From: an uncultured Clostridia bacterium
GTDB lineage: Bacteria; Bacillota; Clostridia; TANB77; CAG-508
DNA: 41,540 nucleotides
Direction of reading: 5' to 3'
Assembly (NCBI GenBank): GCA_947631335.1
Contig: CANRKZ010000007.1
Span: forward strand, 1-41,540
In this document: positions 35,984 through 41,540 of the stretch, one piece after another
How the letters are laid out: every line of letters begins with the position of its first letter
Position numbering within the stretch: position 1 is the first letter of the stretch
Made by a program: the position numbers and the translations under genes
The notes under the pieces: model-generated
Database searches by the model: none
What the model was told of the DNA's origin: nothing
Seen by the model: only the letters and a program-made list of their open reading frames with translations

Positions 35984-36505
35984 ATGAGTGATACTTTAAT
36001 AACAGTAATAGCAATAGCATTAGCAGCAGTATTAATGTTTGTATTTCCACTAATGACAATATCTGATAGAACAGATGATGTAGCACAATTAACAGTAGAA
36101 ACAGCTACAACAGATTTTGTTGATACAATAAGATCAACAGGAAAGATTACAAAAGCTAATTATGACAAATTTGTAGAAACAATAACCTCAACAGGTAATA
36201 CTTATGATGTAGAGATGCAAGTAGATGTTAAAGATGTTAACTTAGGAAAAAAGGTTTCTCAAGCACAATCAGACAAAATAGGAGAAAATGTTTCTTATTC
36301 TATTTATACTTCACAAATAGAAAAAGCAATTAATGATGATGGAGCATATTATTGTAAGGAGGGAGACATTGTCTCAACAAGTGTAAAAAATACAAACCAA
36401 ACAATTTCACAACAGTTAAAGAATTTCTTTTATTCTGTAACAGGAAATGATTCTTATACAATTGCTGCTCAACATGCAGGTGTAGTAACAGCAAATGGAA
36501 AATAA
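35984..36505 (+). CDS. Exported protein 6 of the Tad-like locus
   Basis: A 173-residue protein with an N-terminal helix (MSDTLITVIAIALAAVLMFV) and a soluble part rich in Thr and Asp (TVETATTDFVDTIRSTGKITKANYDKFVETITSTG). The segment after the helix resembles TadE/TadF-type or archaeal-like minor pilins but there is no firm match. Start follows AAAGGAGGA. It is followed by a hairpin before the next gene. Confidence 0.55.
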   Translation: MSDTLITVIAIALAAVLMFVFPLMTISDRTDDVAQLTVETATTDFVDTIRSTGKITKANYDKFVETITSTGNTYDVEMQVDVKDVNLGKKVSQAQSDKIGENVSYSIYTSQIEKAINDDGAYYCKEGDIVSTSVKNTNQTISQQLKNFFYSVTGNDSYTIAAQHAGVVTANGK

Positions 36506-36526
36506 TATAACAAAATAAAAAGGGGG

Positions 36527-36561
36527 TAGCTTGTAATATAATAAATATTGCAAGCTATTTT
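36527..36561 (+). terminator. Hairpin between exported proteins 6 and 7
   Basis: Stem TAGCTTG/CAAGCTA with an inner AATAT/ATATT pairing and four Ts. It could act as a weak terminator or attenuator and thereby lower expression of the large protein behind it. Confidence 0.55.
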
Positions 36562-36591
36562 AAGCAACTAAAACGAAAGAAAGGAATAAAA

Positions 36592-38262
36592 ATGAAGATA
36601 CAAGGTTTAGCAATCATAGCAATTATTATTATTTTGCCGATGAGTATTATTTTGAATTCATATTCTGCAAACCAAATGAAAACTTTAGATTTGCAGGTAC
36701 AATATGATTCAAAATTAAAAAGTGCAACTTATGATGCTATAAAAGCATTTCAATTAAATATGTCAAATAGCAGTACATCTGATTTAGCAGATTCAAAAAT
36801 GAGAGATATAAAAGCTTCTGTAAATACATTTTATAATTCCTTATCGAATCATTTTAATATGTATGGATATGGTAAAGAGGTTTTACAAAATTATGTACCA
36901 GCAGTTGTATATACACTGTATGATGGATATTATATCTATTCTGCCTATAAGAATAAATTAGATGATAACGATACATTTAATGAAAATGCAACTTACAAAG
37001 ATGGTGAGACAATTTATGGATTGAAACCATATATTTATTATAGTTGTAGATATAAACCAAATGAATATAGTGATTTTACAATAACGTATTCTTTAGACAG
37101 TTATATTACAATTCAAGGAACTATAGACGGAGAGCCAATTAATAGATCTGGATATTTGTTAAGTGGAGTAACTAGAAGTGGTACTCCCGGAAATTATATA
37201 TATTACTATAATGGAGTTGAAATTACAGAAGAAACAAATTTAGAGCAAAATGTATATGTTGGAAATATTAGATCGTATCCATGTAGAAAGATAAATGGAG
37301 TTAAATATTATGCAGATCAAAGTAGTAATAGTGTGTTTGCAGTTATAAATGATGTAAAATATAATCAAAGTGATGTAAAATATAGTAATATAACAACTAA
37401 TGATAATGCTGTAAGATTTTATGAGAATGCATACAATTTTAAGGAGTTCATTAAGAAGACTTCTGTTCTGAAAGATTTAAATGTTACAGATGCAGTTGAC
37501 AGCAAAGGTAAAAAATACACAGAATTAGGAGGGGATAATCCATATTTTAATTATGGGAATATATTTGAAGAACTTAACAATACGAATGGCACTTTAATAG
37601 AAGATGCTAATTCAAACTTTAATGGACATAGATTACAAGTAATTAAAAATTCAGTTGAAAGTAATCTAATGGTAGCAATTGCTAATTATAATGGGGTATC
37701 TACATCAGAGGTTAATTTTCAAATGCCTAAATTAGAGGATATCGAATGGGAGCAAATCACACAAAATGTATCCATGGTTACATTCCTTCAAGGATTAAAT
37801 ATCGGTGGTAAAATTTATAATGGACATGCTCTTGTTTCTAATAATATTAATGAAGATTTTGTATCAGAAGACTCTATTTATATATCTGATGGATCAGAAT
37901 ATCATAGAGTAACAGAAGAAAGTTTATTTAACAAATTAGATTTTAATAGTGCAAAAGGAATGTTTAATGTTGATTTTGAGAGAAGAACTGGGAAAACAGA
38001 TGATAACAATCAGACAATTTATTATTATCCTAAAGGTGAGCTTGCTTCTTATACTTCTATTGTAGATATAAATAATGGTAAAAATTCTAGTGAAGGGAAA
38101 AGTATTAATGAATATGTAAAAAATTTAGCTGAAAAAGGAAAAACAACAAATGAATATAAATTAGCACAATTATATTATAATGCATTAGGAAGAGAAAGAT
38201 ATGGAATGTATAGAGTAACTAATAAATTAGAAGAAATACAAGAAATTTTACAAAGTGAATAA
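36592..38262 (+). CDS. Large exported protein 7 of the Tad-like locus
   Basis: A 556-residue protein with one N-terminal helix (MKIQGLAIIAIIIILPMSII) followed by a helical stretch (YDSKLKSATYDAIKAFQLN, then RDIKASVNTFYNSLSNHF) and a large tyrosine- and asparagine-rich domain. This is the layout of pseudopilin-like or TadE/G-type minor pilins with a large tip domain. I see no enzymatic motif. It is the last gene before spoIVB and the size suggests a tip or adhesin part of the assembled structure. Start follows AAAGGAAT. Confidence 0.6.
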   Translation: MKIQGLAIIAIIIILPMSIILNSYSANQMKTLDLQVQYDSKLKSATYDAIKAFQLNMSNSSTSDLADSKMRDIKASVNTFYNSLSNHFNMYGYGKEVLQNYVPAVVYTLYDGYYIYSAYKNKLDDNDTFNENATYKDGETIYGLKPYIYYSCRYKPNEYSDFTITYSLDSYITIQGTIDGEPINRSGYLLSGVTRSGTPGNYIYYYNGVEITEETNLEQNVYVGNIRSYPCRKINGVKYYADQSSNSVFAVINDVKYNQSDVKYSNITTNDNAVRFYENAYNFKEFIKKTSVLKDLNVTDAVDSKGKKYTELGGDNPYFNYGNIFEELNNTNGTLIEDANSNFNGHRLQVIKNSVESNLMVAIANYNGVSTSEVNFQMPKLEDIEWEQITQNVSMVTFLQGLNIGGKIYNGHALVSNNINEDFVSEDSIYISDGSEYHRVTEESLFNKLDFNSAKGMFNVDFERRTGKTDDNNQTIYYYPKGELASYTSIVDINNGKNSSEGKSINEYVKNLAEKGKTTNEYKLAQLYYNALGRERYGMYRVTNKLEEIQEILQSE

Positions 38263-38279
38263 AGAAGCAACATTAAAAT

Positions 38280-38309
38280 TGTATAGAAAAATAAAAAAAG
38301 TAAATACTA
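38280..38309 (+). promoter_or_regulatory. Putative sigma-G promoter of spoIVB
   Basis: TGTATA at 38280-38285, 17 bp, AATACTA at 38303-38309. This fits the forespore sigma-G pattern (TGAATA-like -35 and CATACTA -10) apart from the first base of the -10. spoIVB is a sigma-G gene in Bacillus, so the match is meaningful, but it is a visual match only. Confidence 0.5.
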
Positions 38310-38338
38310 ATAATACCAAAATTTTAAGGAGAAAATAC

Positions 38339-39577
38339 ATGAAAAAAATTTTTATAATGATATTATTAGTATTTTTTTTATCTATCATTTATATTTATAC
38401 ATTAGTAATAGAAAATATACCTAATGAGCTTGTCGTATTCGAAGGAGAAAATATCTCTATTAAGACTTTATTAGGACTAAGCATAAAAGGAGAGAACTTA
38501 GAAACAATAGAAACTTCTTCAAGTCAAGGAAATAAAATTAGTGAAAAAATAGGAACTTCTAGTATAGAAGTGAGTTTATTTGATAATATAGAGTTAAAAA
38601 ATATAGAACTAAGTGTATTACCAAAAACAACTGTAATACCAGTTGGAAATATAGCAGGAGTAAAATTATATACGAATGGTGTATTAGTAGTAGGTATGTC
38701 CGAAATAGAAGGAAAGGACAGTAAAAAATATAAACCATATGAAAATACAGGAATCACAGAAGGAGATACTATTGTTAAAATAAATGAAAAACAAATAGAC
38801 TCAACAAATGACTTGATTAGAACAGTTAATATGTCACAAGGAAAGGATATTGAGATAGAATATATTCATCAGCAAGAAACCAAAGAATGTAGTATTACAC
38901 CTGTACAAACTGGAAATAATGAATATAAATTAGGATTATGGGTAAGAGATAGTGCAGCAGGTGTAGGTACCGTCACTTTTTATGAGCCATCTACTAAAAC
39001 ATTTGGAGCTTTAGGACATGGAATCACGGATATTGATACAAATGAATTAATTAATATCGCATCTGGAGAATTTATTACTACTAGAATTTTAAATATAACG
39101 AAAGGAGAAAGTGGGATACCAGGAAAGATACAAGGAAGTATTGAAAATCAGAAAAATATAGGATTAATTAGTAAAAATACTAAGTTCGGAATCTATGGAA
39201 AAGTAGATAATTTATCGAGTTTAACAATTGACACATCAAGAGAGATGGAAGTAGCTCTAAGAGATGAAATAAAACCGGGAAAAGCAACTATTTTATGTAG
39301 TTTAGATAATGAAAAACCAGAAGAATATGAGATAGAAATTGAAACAATTTATAAAGAAAATAACTATGATAATAAGAGTATGAAAATAAAAGTAACAGAT
39401 GAAAAATTATTAGAAAAAACAGGAGGAATCATTCAAGGAATGTCTGGATCACCAATTATACAAAATGGTAAATTTATCGGAGCAATTACACATGTGCTAG
39501 TAAATAATCCACAAGAAGGTTATGCGGTGTTTGGTGATATTATGTTGAAACAAGCAAAAAGTAGTATAATAGAATAA
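38339..39577 (+). CDS. spoIVB: SpoIVB serine peptidase
   Basis: SpoIVB is made in the forespore and crosses to the intermembrane space, where it signals activation of pro-sigma-K. The protein has an N-terminal helix (KKIFIMILLVFFLSIIYIYTL), a PDZ domain (ITEGDTIVKINEKQIDSTNDL) and the S55 peptidase domain, with the histidine in GALGHGITD and the nucleophile serine in GMSGSPIIQNGKFIGAITH. The ATG at 38339 has AAGGAGAAAATAC before it; an upstream ATG at 38255 overlaps the previous gene and has no site. At 412 residues it is normal. In Bacillus and most Clostridia spo0A follows; here murC is next, on the other strand. Confidence 0.93.
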   Translation: MKKIFIMILLVFFLSIIYIYTLVIENIPNELVVFEGENISIKTLLGLSIKGENLETIETSSSQGNKISEKIGTSSIEVSLFDNIELKNIELSVLPKTTVIPVGNIAGVKLYTNGVLVVGMSEIEGKDSKKYKPYENTGITEGDTIVKINEKQIDSTNDLIRTVNMSQGKDIEIEYIHQQETKECSITPVQTGNNEYKLGLWVRDSAAGVGTVTFYEPSTKTFGALGHGITDIDTNELINIASGEFITTRILNITKGESGIPGKIQGSIENQKNIGLISKNTKFGIYGKVDNLSSLTIDTSREMEVALRDEIKPGKATILCSLDNEKPEEYEIEIETIYKENNYDNKSMKIKVTDEKLLEKTGGIIQGMSGSPIIQNGKFIGAITHVLVNNPQEGYAVFGDIMLKQAKSSIIE

Positions 39578-39586
39578 TCAGTTTAA

Positions 39587-39622
39587 AAATACACATATAA
39601 TATATATATTATATGTGTATTT
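39587..39622 (+). terminator. Perfect 36-nt palindrome, bidirectional terminator
   Basis: Eighteen bases (AAATACACATATAATATA) followed by their exact reverse complement. It serves spoIVB on the plus strand and murC on the minus strand, since both genes converge here. Confidence 0.85.
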
Positions 39623-39630
39623 AGCTAAAG

Positions 39631-41013
39631 TTATTTAATTAACATAGGGCCTATTTCAGTTACAGTACCAGCACCAAGAGTTATTACTATATCATCTTGC
39701 TTAATATTATTTTTTACGAATTTAGCACATTCTTCAAAATCAGAAATATATTTAGCATCTTTACCTAAAAATTTAATTTTTTCTACTAAATCTTTAGAAG
39801 TAATTCCATATGTATTTTTTTCTCTAGCAGCATAAATATCTAAAATAACAATGTGATCAAAATGGTTTAATGCTTTTGCAAAATCATTTAATAAATTTTT
39901 GGTTCTACTATAAGTATGTGGCTGAAAAACTACCCAAGATTGATTATATTGTTTATTTTTAAGAGAATTATAGGTTGCTAGTATTTCGGTAGGATGATGA
40001 CCATAATCATCATATACACTTGCTTTTTTATCAATTTTTCCTTTATATTCAAACCTTCTATGAGCACCAGTAAATTTTGATAAAGCAATTTTTATATCTA
40101 CCATATTAATTCCATATTCTATACATAATGAGATGGTAGCTAAAGCATTTAAAACATTATGAGTTCCTGGTACAGATAGTTCAATGGTATCTAAAAATTC
40201 ATTATTATGGTACACATCAAATTTAGCAAAACCATTTTTATTAAAAATAATATTTTTAGCTGAAAAATTCACTTTTTCATTTTCGATTCCATAAGTAATT
40301 GATTTTGCTTTAGTGTAATTTTGTAATTCTAAGCAATTAACATCATCACCATTTAAAATTAATAAACCATTATCTGGTAATAATTTAACATATTTTATAA
40401 AAGCATTTTTTATATTTTCAAAAGTTTTGAAATAATCTAAATGATCATTATCAATATTTAAAATAATTTCAACTTTTGGAGTAAACTTTAAAAAACTTTC
40501 TACATATTCACAAGCTTCAATAATAAAATGTTCACTATTTCCGACCTTATAATTTCCGTTGATTTGCTTTAAAAATGCACCAACTTGTATACTAGGATCT
40601 TTTAGAGCTTCTAAAAAACAAAGAGAAACCATAGAAGTGGTTGTAGTTTTTCCATGAGTTCCAGAAATACAAATAGTATCTTGATAACAACGAGTTAATT
40701 CTCCTAAAAAATCAGCTCTTTCAATTGTTGGGATATTTAACTTTTTGGCTTCTAACATTTCAGGATCATCTTGTTTTATAGCAGCAGAATAAACCACAAT
40801 ATCAGAATTTCTAACATTTTCTAAATTATGACCAATAGTAACTTTTATTCCTAATTCATGTAGTTTATTTGTTGTTTCAGATTGATTACAGTCAGAACCA
40901 GTAACAATAAATCCCCAATTTTTTAAAATAGCGGCGATACCGCTCATACTGACTCCGCCAATTCCAAGCATATGAATATTTTTATATTTTTTTATTGCAT
41001 CTATATTTGGCAT
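39631..41013 (-). CDS. murC: UDP-N-acetylmuramate--L-alanine ligase
   Basis: MurC adds L-alanine to UDP-MurNAc in peptidoglycan synthesis. The UDP-binding loop is MLGIGGVSMSGIAAIL, the ATP site is ISGTHGKTTTTSMV, and the conserved DDYGHHPTEI and HTYSRTKNLL lie in the C-terminal half. About 460 residues. The start is probably ATG at 41013 (MPNIDAIKKY); a GTG four codons upstream directly abuts the AAAGGAG and is less likely. It is convergent with spoIVB and divergent from spoVG. Confidence 0.96.
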   Translation of the reverse strand: MPNIDAIKKYKNIHMLGIGGVSMSGIAAILKNWGFIVTGSDCNQSETTNKLHELGIKVTIGHNLENVRNSDIVVYSAAIKQDDPEMLEAKKLNIPTIERADFLGELTRCYQDTICISGTHGKTTTTSMVSLCFLEALKDPSIQVGAFLKQINGNYKVGNSEHFIIEACEYVESFLKFTPKVEIILNIDNDHLDYFKTFENIKNAFIKYVKLLPDNGLLILNGDDVNCLELQNYTKAKSITYGIENEKVNFSAKNIIFNKNGFAKFDVYHNNEFLDTIELSVPGTHNVLNALATISLCIEYGINMVDIKIALSKFTGAHRRFEYKGKIDKKASVYDDYGHHPTEILATYNSLKNKQYNQSWVVFQPHTYSRTKNLLNDFAKALNHFDHIVILDIYAAREKNTYGITSKDLVEKIKFLGKDAKYISDFEECAKFVKNNIKQDDIVITLGAGTVTEIGPMLIK

Positions 41014-41268
41014 CTTTGTTTGCACACTCCTTTTATTTAATATTTAGATTATATAATTATATTTTTAAAAATTCAATAGTTATCCAGAAATATAATGTAA
41101 TATATTCAAAAAAATAAAATTAGTTCCTTTTATAAAAAATAAAAATTAAATATTTGTAAAAAAAAGAAGGAAAAACTTATTTTATGAAGAATATTATAAT
41201 TGTACATAAGATTAAACGAATATGTACAAAATATATTTAAAACTTAAGGAAGGTAGGTGCACTTAGAG
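41014..41268. promoter_or_regulatory. Divergent promoter region between murC and spoVG
   Basis: No gene is seen in these 255 nt. It holds the sigma-H promoter and leader of spoVG and must also hold the murC promoter on the minus strand, for which I see no strong match. The plus-strand leader between -10 and ATG is about 75 nt. Confidence 0.6.
41166..41194 (+). promoter_or_regulatory. Sigma-H promoter of spoVG
   Basis: GAAGGAAAA (41166-41174), 11 bp, GAAGAATAT (41186-41194). Both parts fit the sigma-H consensus RnAGGAwww and RnnGAATww at the right spacing. spoVG is the classic sigma-H gene of Bacillus, so position and gene agree. Confidence 0.75.
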
Positions 41269-41540
41269 ATGCAAATTACAGATGTACGTTTAAGAAAAGT
41301 AAATTCAGAGAACAGAATGAAAGCTGTTGCTTCTGTAACATTCGATAACGAATTCGCAGTTCATGATATTAAAGTTATCGAAAGCCAAAATGGATTATTT
41401 ATAGCTATGCCTAGCAGAAAAACTCCAAACGGAGAATTCAAAGATATAGCTCATCCAATCAATGCTGAAACTAGAGAAAAAATTCAAAAAGCTATTTTAG
41501 AAGCTTATGAAGCTCCAGAAACAGAAGAATCAGCAGAATA
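41269..41540 (+). CDS. spoVG: SpoVG, RNA/DNA-binding regulator (3' end at window edge)
   Basis: SpoVG is a small nucleic-acid-binding protein that affects cell division at sporulation onset and other gene expression. The sequence [20 protein letters not shown] and [22 protein letters not shown] is the family core, complete to [10 protein letters not shown]. Ninety codons are visible and the window ends after two bases of what must be the stop codon (TA). The ATG at 41269 follows AAGGAAGGTAGGTG. The sigma-H promoter 75 nt upstream fits the known regulation. Confidence 0.95.
   Translation, partial: MQITDVRLRKVNSENRMKAVASVTFDNEFAVHDIKVIESQNGLFIAMPSRKTPNGEFKDIAHPINAETREKIQKAILEAYEAPETEESAE

Noticed and set aside
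36527..36561. A small RNA or riboswitch before the large exported protein
   Set aside because: Only a single hairpin with a short T run is visible; a terminator or attenuator is sufficient.

Overview
This window is a stretch of AT-rich chromosome from an endospore-forming, Gram-positive anaerobe, almost certainly a member of the class Clostridia. Spore photoproduct lyase, an alpha/beta-type SASP, SpoIVB and SpoVG point to a spore-former. An LPxTG surface protein and the absence of any secretin support a Gram-positive wall. I cannot name the genus.

Layout. (1) 1-2755: the end of an unidentified gene, folA, a spore photoproduct lyase gene, a two-gene DUF4160/DUF2442 module bounded by two identical 40-nt terminators, and a 3' remnant of an FtsX-like permease. 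(2) 2819-5666: rpsO and pnp with their leaders. (3) 5730-9617: a possibly phase-variable LPxTG surface protein, a membrane protein and a membrane-anchored metallopeptidase. (4) 9666-13353: queA, tgt and a WG-repeat membrane protein. (5) 13426-19002: a fatty-acid block (fabD, fabG, fabF, accB, fabZ, accC) with the same operator-like element in front of fabD and of fabF. (6) 19167-23230: a GT4 glycosyltransferase, era, yqzL-like, recO and hpf. (7) 23247-25327: a Fic gene and a cut-off nucleotidyltransferase gene between two nearly identical 295-bp direct repeats, next to an intact SASP gene. (8) 25507-39577: a HAD phosphatase, then a Tad-like secretion/pilus locus (CpaB-like, two CpaE-like, TadA ATPase, TadB/C, and seven small or large exported proteins) ending with spoIVB. 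(9) murC on the minus strand, then spoVG behind a consensus sigma-H promoter, cut by the window end.

The most striking observation runs through the whole window. Seven genes or gene remnants (folA, the FtsX remnant, the LPxTG protein, the metallopeptidase, recO, the TadB/C gene and one pilin-like gene) are interrupted by a +1 frameshift. In all eight places (the metallopeptidase has two) the break is one extra C directly before a glycine codon GGA or GGG, so that the upstream frame presents a CGG codon. I checked every CGG in the window by eye. None is in frame in any uninterrupted gene (about 12,000 codons), while CGA, CGT and CGC are used for arginine. The simplest reading is that CGG has no normal arginine tRNA in this organism and serves as a +1 recoding site (skip C, read GGA/GGG as Gly, or four-base decoding of CGGR). 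One non-CGG frame break, at an (AC)8 tract near the start of the LPxTG gene, looks instead like slippage-type phase variation.
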